DNA of 64,000 nt from Tillus elongatus (taxonomy: Eukaryota; Arthropoda; Insecta; Coleoptera; Cleridae): assembly GCA_964006375.1 (NCBI GenBank), contig OZ023265.1, positions 165,132,118 through 165,196,117 on the forward strand, in the 5' to 3' direction. Of the stretch, positions 48,593 through 59,035 are shown piece by piece. Every line of letters starts with the position of its first letter. Within the stretch, counting starts at the first letter, position 1. A program made the translations under genes and the position numbers. The notes under the pieces were generated by a model. The model ran no database searches and was not told the DNA's origin. It saw nothing but the letters and a program-made list of their open reading frames with translations.

Positions 48593-49042
48593 ATGTCTAT
48601 CGATAAGTTCGGACGTTCCCAATCCAATAAAGGTTCTAAGTTTAAAATTATTGAAAGAGAGATTTTCCCAAGAACTGATAGTGGTGATTTTGATTTGCAA
48701 AGCCATAGATTGTGTAACATCGCTGATCCAGTCGATGCAACAGATGGTGTAAATAAAAAATTTGTTGATGTATGGATAGACGACTATCAGAAGAACAAAG
48801 ATGAGGTAAAACAAAGAATCATTGCCATACTACTTGAAGCTGTACACAAACCTGAGTTGGAAGATTTAAAAAACGAATTTGAAAATAAATTGAAAATTTT
48901 AGCTAAGAACATAACTACTCAAGTTTTAAAAGATATTGATGTGTTAAAGAATAAGAAGCTAAAGAATAAGCTGGGAGAAATAGACAGCAAACTAAAAGAT
49001 TTACATGATAAGTGGATACTTTTAAATCCAACATCGCCATGA
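48593..49042 (+). CDS. Polinton fibre/spike-like coiled-coil protein
   Basis: 149 residues from ATG 48593, 50 bp after the previous gene. Residues 41-58 read NIADPVDATDGVNKKFVD, a motif widespread in tail-fibre and virion spike proteins just before a trimeric coiled coil. The rest (about 59-145) is highly charged and heptad-like (DLKNEFENKLKILAKNIT, KLKNKLGEIDSKLKDLHDKW). I infer a trimeric rod or attachment protein; no receptor-binding head is seen. Its stop TGA (49040-49042) overlaps the integrase ATG as ATGA. The N-terminal SIDKFGRS phrase may anchor it to the capsid, but that is a guess. Confidence 0.6.
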   Translation: MSIDKFGRSQSNKGSKFKIIEREIFPRTDSGDFDLQSHRLCNIADPVDATDGVNKKFVDVWIDDYQKNKDEVKQRIIAILLEAVHKPELEDLKNEFENKLKILAKNITTQVLKDIDVLKNKKLKNKLGEIDSKLKDLHDKWILLNPTSP

Positions 49043-49983
49043 GACGCAAAACTGTTGAACCATCTGATGCTAAAAAACAAATTATTGATGAGTTATATAA
49101 ACCAGCAAGAATCAATTTTAAACGTAGACGTACAATAATCAAAGGTTTAAATGATTTATGGCAGATTGATTTAGCAGAATTTACAGACTACTACAAAGCA
49201 AACTCTGGTTACAAGTATATTTTAGTGGTTATTAATTGTTTTTCAAAGTACGTGTGGACTCGCCCTCTTAAATCTAAAACTGCTGAAGAGGTGACTAAAG
49301 CTATGGCTGATATTTTATCTACTAGTACAGCGCCCTCTAACATCCAGTCTGATCTTGGTCGCGAGTTCTATAACTCAAAATTTAACGCCTTAATGAAAAA
49401 ATATAACATCAATCACTACAGCACTTATAGTGTGAAGAAGGCTGCAATGGTGGAAAGAGTCATACGTACCTTGAAAGAGAAGATATATAAAAATTTCAAC
49501 TTGATTGGCTCCTACAAGTGGGTTAATACACTACCTGATGTCACTGCTACTTACAACACTACTGTTCATCGAACAACTGGTGTAAAACCTCAAGATGTTA
49601 ACAAGAAAAATGAAAAAGCTATTCTGAAACAAGTTTACTCAAATCTGAAAGTGTTTAACAAAAATAAATTTAAAGTGGGTGATGTTGTACGTATAAGTAA
49701 AGCAAAAGCTCAATTTGAAAAGGGGTATACACCTCGCTGGTCAACAGAATTATTCAAGATTGTTAGTATTCATTTCACAAATCCAGTAACATACTTTCTT
49801 GAAGATATGCAGGGGAAACCAATCAGTGGAGGGTTTTACGAGGAAGAACTACAAACGACTAAACAAACAGACATCTATCTGGTTGAACGCATCTTGAGGA
49901 AGAAAGGCAAGCAGCTCTATGTAAAATGGCTGGGTTTTGATAAATCTCAGAATTCTTGGATAAATTCAGATGATGTTAAATAA
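49039..49983 (+). CDS. Polinton integrase with chromodomain
   Basis: 314 residues; the retroviral-type integrase that inserts the element. The DDE triad is Asp44 (WQIDLAEF), Asp105 (QSDLGREF) and Glu139 (AAMVERVIRTLKEK), with 33 residues between the last two. The SH3-like region around 211-270 has FKVGDVVRISKAK. The C-terminal chromodomain (about 280-314) has VERILRKKGKQLYVKWLG and NSWI, expected to bind modified histones and bias target choice. The start is the ATG in ATGA overlapping the previous stop; the GTG at 49012 is not needed. All catalytic residues are present, so the protein may be active. Convergent with the KilA-N gene. Confidence 0.93.
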   Translation: MRRKTVEPSDAKKQIIDELYKPARINFKRRRTIIKGLNDLWQIDLAEFTDYYKANSGYKYILVVINCFSKYVWTRPLKSKTAEEVTKAMADILSTSTAPSNIQSDLGREFYNSKFNALMKKYNINHYSTYSVKKAAMVERVIRTLKEKIYKNFNLIGSYKWVNTLPDVTATYNTTVHRTTGVKPQDVNKKNEKAILKQVYSNLKVFNKNKFKVGDVVRISKAKAQFEKGYTPRWSTELFKIVSIHFTNPVTYFLEDMQGKPISGGFYEEELQTTKQTDIYLVERILRKKGKQLYVKWLGFDKSQNSWINSDDVK

Positions 49984-50014
49984 GCTTATATATTTAATGT
50001 ATTAATGTACTTAG

Positions 50015-50040
50015 AATAAAATAAAAGTCTTTATTAAAAT
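50015..50040. terminator. Overlapping polyadenylation signals of convergent genes
   Basis: AATAAA at 50015-50020 serves the plus-strand integrase (stop 49983), and its inverse TTTATT at 50030-50035 serves the minus-strand KilA-N gene (stop 50093). They are only 9 bp apart, a compact virus-like arrangement. The assignment rests on the hexamers alone. Confidence 0.5.
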
Positions 50041-50092
50041 AATGTTATTTTATTTTTTCATCTGGTTACATACAATTAAGCTAAGTGAACAA

Positions 50093-51031
50093 TTACAATT
50101 TATGTCGTAAATCAATAATATCCTGAATAAACTTCTCCTGAGGTACATCTGCTATCTGTAGATCGTTTCTCTTCGCCTTGAGGTATTCGACTTCGGTCTT
50201 TATTCTGTTAAAGAGATTTACAGAATTTGGATCATACAACATGTTTAAAACTACTTCGGAATTAGGGTGTTTATTTTTAAAGTTCTTGACAGCTCTTTTA
50301 AAACTTTTCTTCTGAGTCCTTACAGCATGATATGGATAGGTAGCATCCTTCTCATTTCTTGAAAGCAAACCAAAAACACAAAGTTTTCCAGGGTTGCTTG
50401 GTTTTGGAGATATATCTTCTAAATGTTCTGTGATTTTAGCATTTGTTTCTCGCATACGCTGCACTTCATCATCTATCTCCATTAATTTCACTTCAATTTC
50501 TTTGAGGTTATCCTTGTATTTTTGATTAAATTCACTTACGAAAAAATCAAAAATAATTTGGTTGCACTTTTCATAGAAACTATTGGATATCCAACAAGCC
50601 AAATTTAATATTAAATCTTTACAGACATATGTACCAGATATCAAGTTGTTTTCAGCTTGTCTTCCACCAAAGTCCACCAAGTATGTAGCGGTTGTAGGTG
50701 TTAGTTGAGATGTTGCTTCCGACACTTCTAGGGGGCCAGTATTCCGGCTCCCTGGAGATGAGTCTAAGTGGGCTCCTTTGGTTGAAATATTTAGGGTATC
50801 GGTATTCCGGCTACCTAACTGTTTCTTTAGCCGACCGTTGTAATAGACAATCAACTCTTTAGTTTTCTTATTTTCCAGCCAATGTCTGAATCTTTTCTCA
50901 CCATCTTTACACAGCTTAGTCGCATTAAAATAACCAGTGTTCTTATCGATAATTAGTTGAAAGTCTCCAAATAAACCATACCAGAAGTTATCTTTCATTT
51001 GCTGGTAACACACATCACTTAATGTAGCCAT
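50093..51031 (-). CDS. KilA-N / DUF3627-type DNA-binding protein carried by the Polinton
   Basis: 312 residues from ATG 51031 (a GTG 21 nt upstream is less likely). The KilA-N domain is divided. Its first part (about 13-65) has FWYGLFGDFQLIID, TGYFNATKLC and RHWLENKKT; its second (about 117-165) has YVCKDLILNLACWISNSFYE. Between them is a 50-residue, low-complexity insert in which GSRNT occurs twice (73-77, 94-98). A coiled coil covers about 165-205, and the C-terminal part (215-300: CVFGLLSRN, YPYHAVRTQKKSFKRAVKN, NLFNRI) matches the DUF3627-type tail that follows KilA-N in large insect DNA viruses. Function is probably DNA binding and regulation. Exchange between Polintons and such viruses is the likely source. 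Confidence 0.85.
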   Translation of the reverse strand: MATLSDVCYQQMKDNFWYGLFGDFQLIIDKNTGYFNATKLCKDGEKRFRHWLENKKTKELIVYYNGRLKKQLGSRNTDTLNISTKGAHLDSSPGSRNTGPLEVSEATSQLTPTTATYLVDFGGRQAENNLISGTYVCKDLILNLACWISNSFYEKCNQIIFDFFVSEFNQKYKDNLKEIEVKLMEIDDEVQRMRETNAKITEHLEDISPKPSNPGKLCVFGLLSRNEKDATYPYHAVRTQKKSFKRAVKNFKNKHPNSEVVLNMLYDPNSVNLFNRIKTEVEYLKAKRNDLQIADVPQEKFIQDIIDLRHKL

Positions 51032-51113
51032 TTTAAACACACTACTGAGCACTTGGATACGTTAGAGTTAACTGAAGCACGTCTTACTTACCTCTACGAT
51101 AACTAAATTTTGA

Positions 51114-51611
51114 ATGAGTTTAACAGTGTGTAGTGAACAATTTATAGATGTTGATACCACTATCGTAATAGCAAAAGACACATCTATATTTCTCGCATAT
51201 CGGAAATGGGATATATATGAGCTACCATCACTCAGAGATATAAACAGAGATGTGTGGGCTGTTAAAACTGCAACCAACTTGGAAAGACCTAGATATGTGA
51301 TTATAGCGTTTCAAACAGATCGGAAAGATAACATAAGCAAAAAAGGTGACTTCTTCGATAACATCGGTATGGTAGATCTACGAGTGTTCCTAAATTCAGA
51401 ATGCTACCCTTATGAAGCTATGAATATGGATTTCGAAAGATCAAAATACGTTGAAGCCTACCAGATGTATACAGATTTTCAAAAAAGTTTTTACTATAAA
51501 AACATGTCGGAGCCTCTTTTAAATTATGATGAGTTTAAAGATCGAGCTCTATTTGTAATCGATTGTCAACACCAGAATGAATCAATCAAGTCTTCAACAG
51601 TCGACATCTAA
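51114..51611 (+). pseudogene. Inverted partial copy of the major capsid gene, with chimeric start
   Basis: From 51167 onward the sequence repeats the 3' end of the capsid gene (43638 down to 43077) in inverted position. An ATG at 51114 adds 18 unrelated codons in frame, giving a 165-residue chimera. A TAA at 51609-51611 (AAA in the left copy) stops it. The original stop would be at 51727-51729. It lacks the first two thirds of the protein and is not expected to form capsids. Confidence 0.85.
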
Positions 51612-52926
51612 GTTGAGTTTATGAGTAAAGACAATTTTGCTCCGAGAACTAGGGCCTACTGTTTAATTATTCATGATTGTGTATTTGAATATAAACCTCT
51701 AACTGGTATTGTAAGAGCCATTATGTAATATTTTGTATGTAAATCTTATTACTCCTAATAAATTAATTATATTCCAATCGAGTGTTTTATTTCTAACCTT
51801 AAACCGTTGTCTAAGAAACAAATTTGGTGGGTTTACGACATAAAAAACATGTATTTCAATTTTCTAATAAAATAATTTTCACCAAATAATTTCTATGAAA
51901 ATTCGCTACCGATTCTCTATTTAAACTAAAGCCGTCATATGATCTGGGCATTCACCTATCATATCAGCCGGAAGCCGACGATAATGCAACGGTTACTCAG
52001 CTGGTATACTATTTACACGATTGAAATAAAAACATAACGTTTTGTTTGCATGTGATTTAATTCGATCGAGTTAATTTTTTAATTGTCATGACCGCACCCA
52101 GCTGATTAACCGTTATCAAGAGTGTTTCCGGTTTTGTTGAGTGACCAGCTAATACCCTCAGTTTAAATCATCAGCCGGGTGCATCATGAAAATTATGTGT
52201 TTAATAATTTTTGGAATCTTACCTAATAAGCCATAGGTGTGTTTTCAATACAGGTGTATAGGCTTAGTGAAGCGAGAAGTTGTGTTTATTTGTAGAAATT
52301 TCTGTGTATATAGAGCTATGGTTTGTTGGTGGCTTTGTATCAATCTGTGTCTAGTTTTTTGTGAAAAATCAGAACTAAAACGTTTTACGAAAATAATCTA
52401 AGTCTGGAGGCAATGACTATGTTTGGTGAGTTACTGAGTAATTTTTTGATATAGAACTGAGCTTAAAACCTAGGTACAGCTAATTTTCATCCTACATACG
52501 ACGTTATTTATATTAATTCTAATGAGATAATTTTTAATTGATTTGATTTTAATAACCAGGTTAGTCTTTGGCATGTGGTTTATTACTAATAATTACCTTC
52601 TTATTACGCATGTTATTTTAACTGGCGTAATACAGGTTAGTTGGCTTTTGATTACGTCATCTCAGGTTAGTTCGCTACTTGTTCGGGTTAAATACGAAGT
52701 CAGGTGGTGGAGGTGCTCACGTCATCTCAGGTTAGTTCGCTACTTGTTCGGGTTAAATACGAAGTCAGGTGGTGGAGGTGCTCGGGTCTGGTCAGTAGCT
52801 CCACCACCTTATGCTCGGGTCTGGTCGGAGGCCGTCGGGTCTGGTCAGTTCCACCACCTCCACCTCCACCTCCACCACCGGTGGTGTGTGGTGGGTGGTG
52901 GTTCCAGAACATACCATCTATACCTA

Positions 52927-52928
<2 letters not shown>
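51167..52928 (-). repeat. Polinton right terminal inverted repeat
   Basis: It is the partner of 41785-43638, 92 bp shorter because of indels in the middle part. The region 51940-52090 contains a segment absent from the left copy (about 140 bp, including ATTCACCTATCATATCAGCC). The left copy in turn has sequence near 42240-42420 not present here, including a degenerate R terminal repeat (ACCATACCACACTTGCTGCG). The 65-bp tandem pair and the purine-rich tip are conserved here in inverted form. Confidence 0.9.

Positions 52929-52992
<64 letters not shown>
52929..52992. repeat. (TA)n at the right end of the Polinton
   Basis: Continuation of the target TA array. LINE sequence follows directly. Confidence 0.9.
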
Positions 52993-52995
<3 letters not shown>

Positions 52996-53890
52996 TTATT
53001 AAATTCTACGGATTAAGTAGATGGCTGAAGATAATTTTTTACACATTTGGTCTATGTGGGGTTTCCAGCTTAAACAACCATCAATATGAAAGCCTAAAAC
53101 TTTATTATTTTCGCCTGAGTTCTGTAGACAGTCCCTGGTAGTTATGACAATGATGATATGATGTTTTTTCTGCATTAAGCAATAACTTGTTTGCCTTAAC
53201 TCATGCTTCCACCTGCTGGATGGATTGATCACCTTTGTGTTTTATAACATCTGGAACTGCTTTATTAATTACTGTCGTGTCATCTGCGAAGATGCAACTT
53301 CTGTCTGCCCTAATGTTTTCGGGCAAATCGTTGATATATAATAGGAAGAGCATTGGCCCCAGTATAGAGCCCTGTGGTACTCCCAAGTCTACCTGTTTAA
53401 AATTTGATGTGGTATTTTGCCAACTAACCAACTGCACCCTGTTACTTGAATATGATTGTAAAAGTGTTCCTATTCTGCCTCTCATTCCATAATATTCCAA
53501 CTTAGAGATAAGGAGCTGGTGGTTTACCATATTAAAGGCTTTGCTAAGGTCAAAACACAATAGCTCGGCAGTTTCTTTGTGATCAAGTGCTTCCAAGACT
53601 ATATCAGCTATATATGTCATCACCGTAGTTGTTGACCTATTTCTTCTGAATCCATGCTGGGAATGGTTTAGGATTTCCTGCCTATCAATATAGCTTGCTA
53701 ATCTCTCTTTAATAAGTGCTTCCAAAATTTTAGAGATTATAGGGTGAATACAAATTGGCCTATAATTGTTGCAGTCGTCATTTTTTGGGAAAGGAATTAT
53801 CTTTGCAAGTTTTAATAGATTTGGAAATATACCCTGAGCAAAGCACATATTGACAATTTTGCTCAGTGGGTCTGCAATCACGTGGATTAT
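52993..53890 (-). pseudogene. LINE copy E: reverse transcriptase fragment of a second LINE family
   Basis: It is unrelated in detail to copies A-D. From 53890 down the RT has QGIFPNLLKLAKIIPFPKND, QHGFRRNRSTTTVMTYIADI, LLCFDLSKAFNMVNHQLLIS, VDLGVPQGSILGPMLFLLYI and the catalytic FADD (about 53278-53289). A frameshift near 53200 is followed by the post-RT segment with LGFHIDGCLSWKPHID in another frame, ending at ...RRI where the TA array begins. Both ends are missing (no EN, no 3' UTR). Jockey/CR1-like; clade uncertain. Confidence 0.85.
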
Positions 53891-55131
53891 CCTTTGTAAA
53901 AGTACTATGCTTAATCCAAAGATGTGAATATCTTAATCCAAAGATGTGAATAAAATCCAGTCTGTGATATCCAACAGTAAAACGATAGAGCCTATATCAT
54001 AGGGCACTTTTTTAACTACAACTTCAATAATTAAATGAACACATTAATAAAAATAACAAGGCATCTTTCAATCAACAAAAGCATTTACCATATTCAGATA
54101 GAGTTTCACACAAACTAGCAGAGTCAGCGGGGTATGCGACCCACCTAACGCCTAAGAGAGGGAGTTGTCTATAATTAAGCACTGTATATTTATAAAATAA
54201 CTTAGATTAGGAAATCTGTTTTAATTTGCAGAAGTGCTGCAGACTTCTTTAATTTAATAAAAAAATATTAATCAATAAATCCAAATTTGGAAAAAAAGGC
54301 ATATAACAAAATTTTATATAAAACATTGGCCAAAAAAAAGTTGTGGGGATTAGTAAAGTTTAAGATGATTAGGCATATTTTAGGGATACATTTGTCATAT
54401 TTGTTTAGTATTCAATAAAGTTATATTGTTGTTTTGTTAGAAAAAATATTAGGGTTTTATTTTGATTATTTGATATACATACAGGGGCAGAGTATAGAAA
54501 AAACAAAGTTGAATAAATATCATGTCAATTTACAAAGGTATAAATATATAAGGAAGGGACCTGAACCTATTAGAAATCCCTCAGATAGTGTCATTTTGCT
54601 CTTTTATTTATTTAATAGTTAACCGAGGCAACAAATCAGGAAAGGAACAGGTAAATATACAAATATATAAACAGGTGGTAAGTTTTCCTTGGTGTATCAA
54701 CTGCTATAAATAATACGACTATCACAAATTTTCATAAGTTTATTTACGACACACAAATTTTACATTATAAAACATTTAATAACATAAAAAAACCTTTTAT
54801 TACGTTTCTTAACAATTGACATCCATTAACTTGGGGTGGTAAAGTAAAAATAATTTATTTAATTTTCTAAAACAAAGTCGCCCTAAGCGAGGAACTTAAA
54901 TTAACATAAATTAACATAAAACAAAATTCTATAACAAGTAATAAAACCATATAATTTCTATTTTCTCAAAACAGGTGAGAAATAAACCAATTAATTTTCA
55001 TTTAATGTAAATACAGTAAAACCGCTATTTAAAACCATATTAAAACAATTCTATTTCACCTAACACCCAATTGTGGGGCTTTAAAATATAAAAAACTATT
55101 ATTATTAATAAAAAACTTAAACATAACTATT

Positions 55132-55135
<4 letters not shown>
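53891..55135. other. AT-rich non-coding sequence
   Basis: A short tandem duplication CTTAATCCAAAGATGTGAAT occurs at 53911 and 53933. No gene recognised. Confidence 0.4.

Positions 55136-55208
<73 letters not shown>
55136..55208. repeat. (TA)n microsatellite
   Basis: Pure TA array, without R sequence on either side. Confidence 0.9.
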
Positions 55209-55211
<3 letters not shown>

Positions 55212-56298
55212 GCTGGGAAATTGCACATTATAAACTGTTAGTACATCAGAGTGTACATAATGCAAAGGCCATGTAAATTTCTATAAAACAAAAATGAAAA
55301 CCCTTACGGAAACTAGTTTGATGAAGTTAAGTTCCGATTATTGTTTCAATAATGTAAATCGTCAGACCTACAAAATTGGGGGGTCAGCTTAGCAATGGGA
55401 GGTTGTAGTAGAACCACTGGTCAGTAGTAAGTACAATACTTACGGTTTACACGTGATGCATATGGGTTCTCTGTAGATTGTGTACATATCCACATCGTTC
55501 GACATATTTTCCTTTACACTAAAACAGAAAACAAAATAATAACATTAATACAAGCATATTCTCTATTATTGTTAGTCAGTGTTATTTGGATAAGCAATGA
55601 AAGATATAAAGCCATAATTTGTTAAAATGATCATTAATTAAACTTTTGAAATTCATAACTAGCAAATTTGGAAAGTGTCTCAGTTTAAATGAATGTAAAA
55701 GAGCCAAAAATCTATATGCAAATAGATTAAACTCTTAAGCATGAAATACATACCAAAGAATTATGTTTTAAATCAATTACCTAAAAGTAATAAATAAACA
55801 AACACTTTGTATAATGTATCTAGATATAAGTTTTTTTTATGTGAACAATGAACTGGAGTTTACCAAAGACAGTGTTTGTGATGTGGGACTTTTCAAATCA
55901 AGAGTGCAACAAATATAAACTTATTTTAGTTTTGAAAGTTATTGTTGGTTATGAGTGTCAAAGAAGTAAGGTTAGGCCAAATGTCATTTTAAGAATAAGG
56001 ATGTAGAATAATGATATTTAAACTTACCGGGTGAATAGCTGTCAAAAATGTATTAATTAATTTCAAGAGAGGATTCCTTGAAACAGGAAACATTGGGAGA
56101 TGAATTTGGGCGAGATTTCCGCTTTTGTTATGAATTATTGTTGGTTGTTAAATAAATTCAGACGCCAGAGTAGCGCCATTCTTGCTTCCCAAAGAATTTA
56201 AATATTTTTAAAGTATATTTTGTGTAAAGAAGATCCATGTTATTACTGGAACAAACAGAAGTGTTAATTAAAGTTTTAAAGCAATAAACTACAATATA

Positions 56299-56303
<5 letters not shown>
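55209..56303. other. AT-rich non-coding sequence
   Basis: Nothing recognised in about 1.1 kb. Confidence 0.35.

Positions 56304-56369
<66 letters not shown>
56304..56369. repeat. (TA)n microsatellite
   Basis: TA array. The flanks are not R-like. Confidence 0.9.
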
Positions 56370-56370
<1 letters not shown>

Positions 56371-56975
56371 AGAATAATCATATCTAAAGATACCTACCAC
56401 AACTAGCGAGGAACTAAGGTTTGAAATCTATTTTATTCTATCTAAATCAGCACAAGGAGGCAAATTACTTTAACTAAAAGACAGTCTATTCTGTCAAACA
56501 TCTATCAAGCAAAAGCATTCATGGGAAAAATAAGATTTTATACATAAACAGAAATCTTAGTTTACATTTCACCAAAGTTCAAAGTTAAGAACTTAGAGGG
56601 AGTCAGGACCGCAGTAATGAATATTTGAAAATCAGCCAGAATTCTGTGAATAATATTAATCATTTAATTTATGAGTAAGATTGAGATTTATAATAACGGA
56701 TTCGTTTAGGTTTAAATTTAAAAATTGTGTCCAATAGAAGTTGTTATGAAAATTTCACTAAAAACATAATTCTTTGAGAAAATATAATAAGACCCAAAAA
56801 TAAAGTTAATTGCATATTAGCAGGCTATTTCTTTTCCCCTATTTAGCAGAATCCACGACTGAGAGAAAGTAAGTACATTAATTATTTGATTTCAATTTAA
56901 TTGGCATAACTACCTATAATATAGTAGAGGGGTAGGCAATCAATATTACACTGAATCTAGCTTTAATATGACATA

Positions 56976-56983
<8 letters not shown>
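56370..56983. other. AT-rich non-coding sequence
   Basis: Nothing recognised. Confidence 0.35.

Positions 56984-57046
<63 letters not shown>
56984..57046. repeat. (TA)n microsatellite
   Basis: TA array preceded by CATATATATGTATATA. The flanks are not R-like. Confidence 0.9.
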
Positions 57047-58373
57047 GGATCTAAATTAAAATTCAAACACCAGAGTCATAAACATTTCATTCAGCAAAAA
57101 AAATATACACTATAAAATCTACAGGGCATCCATAAACATTGTGTAAATTATCAATATAAAAATGTTTCTAGTTATATGTAAAATTACAATCAATAAAATA
57201 ATATCATCCCTAAAATTATACCAATTTAAACTAAAAAAAATACAAAAACAACCAAAGAGATTTACATTTATACAGGGTGATTATTTATATGAGATAACAT
57301 AAAATTATACAAATCAAAATAAATATATAATTAAAAATCTGTAATTACCAAACTTTATTTCCATGACCACAAAACAATATCTTTCTGTTCTGCTAATACT
57401 TTTTTCGACAGTATTTTAAAATGTTGCTTTGTCAGTTTTGCTACTTATGATCCTTAGTTTCAGCAAAAAATCATATCACTATAGTTGTGCATTCTTTTAC
57501 CTAATATGATTCTAAAATCACGGATTTTAACTATAAAGATTACGCCAAGCTGTAATATTTCATGATAGGATGTAAATCTGGTATATAAAGTGTACGTGTA
57601 CGAAGGGACGAATGTGTGTTAAACAGTTGAATAGACAGTTAAGCTAACAAGTTTCAATTATTTCTATTTCACAAATTTCACTCTGGCAATGAAAGCCGGG
57701 GTTCTGGGCTCCACATAGCTGAACTGCTCTCTCTTTCTCTGTGTATGTGTGTGCGTGCGTGTGTATCTGTGTAGTTTAGTATTTTAAGCGATAATTAGGG
57801 ATTCCCCGGGTTCTCTCTTAAATGAACGTCTCGTTAGTGAGGGATTAGCCACGTACGTGCGGAGGGTGTCTGATTCCACCTAGCCCGGCATCCTTACCCC
57901 ACTTTACTCTTTCTCTCTCTATTCCTTACCCCCAATACACACACACACATACACACACATACTGGCCCTAATTAGAGCCCAGCTTACACTCTCTATACCC
58001 AATGGGACGCCTATTAATAAACATCCCTTCTAATTTATTATTATCCCTTCATTTGTTAACAACTTTTGTTATTTCAGTTAAAAGTGTTTAATGATGCAAC
58101 AAAAAATCATGCTTTATTGTAACGGCAAAGTAAGGTAATGGATTTCGACAAAAGGCTTTAAGCACTGAATGTTAATTAGAATGAGATGCTTTAGCTCCCA
58201 ATACTCTAATTTCTATTCATTTGTTTGTCACACAATGATTTGATTATTACCTAACTCATCAGGTTTTGTCAATGTGCTCCTTCTATTGATTTAAGTTAAT
58301 TTAAATCATGTGACTACGCTGAAACGGGTTTAATTGGTAGGTTGTTATTTGTATGAAGAACTAAAAAGCCTGG
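57047..58373. other. Non-coding sequence, GC-balanced at 57690-58060
   Basis: 57120 (CTACAGGGCATCCATAAACA) and 57271 (ATACAGGGTGATTATTTATA) look like ends of Tc1/mariner-type elements. The block 57690-58060 is low-copy, holds pyrimidine-rich runs (CTCTCTCTTTCTC, CTCTTTCTCTCTC), (CA)n pieces and several TAATTA-type sites. No coding frame supports a gene. Confidence 0.4.
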
Positions 58374-58693
58374 ACGCAGCAAGTGCGTTATGGTAGTGAA
58401 TTTTCATAGAAATGATCTGGCGCAAAATATTTTATAACTTTTTTTGATTGCAACATAGAAATCTAAATTTTGGTGTGTAGTTTACTTTTTATATCGTAAA
58501 CCTACCTACCAAATTTGGTTATCATAGATTTTTTATTTTTTAAGATAAAATTTTTTTTCAAATGAAAACTCAAAATTTTCTAGGAAAACCTTGTCCGATT
58601 TTTTTGATTAACGAACTTGTCAAAGCCATTTACAAATGGAAGGTACGTGCTAAATTTTATTAAAATCGGCCCATTATTTTTTGAGTTATCGGT

Positions 58694-58784
<91 letters not shown>

Positions 58785-58916
58785 ATATGAAAATTGAAAC
58801 TGACCCCGAATATGGGTTCTAGGGGTCCTAGATCGCGCTCATTTGAAGAAATTTTTTCAAAATTCAAAAGTCGAGATCTCCTCATTAGTGAATTTTTTCT
58901 AAGAAAATTCACTAAA
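58374..58916 (-). repeat. Family-R copy with short middle
   Basis: TGGACGCAGCAAGTGCGTTA at 58374, the ATGATCTGGCGC variant as at 25812, GAGTTATCGGTGTGATAT, (TA)n 58697-58781, GACCCCGAATATGGG and the palindrome 58885-58915. Confidence 0.8.
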
Positions 58917-59035
58917 AAGAGTGTAGTGTTAACACAGTTTCCGATACATTAACTGCCATATTTGACACATATTTGACACATATATGAACCAAGCATGCTT
59001 ACATATTTACAGCTGTTACGGCAATTAAACAAAGT

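Larger units (their letters stand above)
41785..52928. mobile_element. Maverick/Polinton, 11.1 kb, without a visible DNA polymerase gene
   Basis: The element begins AGTAGGTATAGATGG and ends CCATCTATACCTACT, the AGT/ACT termini expected for Polintons. It lies in a TA array, so the 6-bp duplication would be TATATA and cannot be told from the array. Genes inside: major capsid, small ORF, penton-like, protease and PLA2 virion protein on the minus strand; ATPase, DUF8207-type, fibre-like and integrase on the plus strand; KilA-N on the minus strand near the right end. All main frames are open, so it is young. The ~1000-residue protein-primed polymerase B that defines complete Polintons is absent. 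The right end carries an inverted copy of the left end instead. Capsid and packaging genes are known to make Polintons virus-like; integration uses the retroviral-type integrase. Confidence 0.95.

Noticed and set aside
50093..51031. Evidence of an integrated large DNA virus next to the Polinton
   Set aside because: Only one gene has such affinity and it lies inside the Polinton termini; capture by the element is simpler.
51114..51611. A second functional capsid gene
   Set aside because: It is only the 3' third of the left copy, in the inverted repeat, with a TAA in place of AAA.
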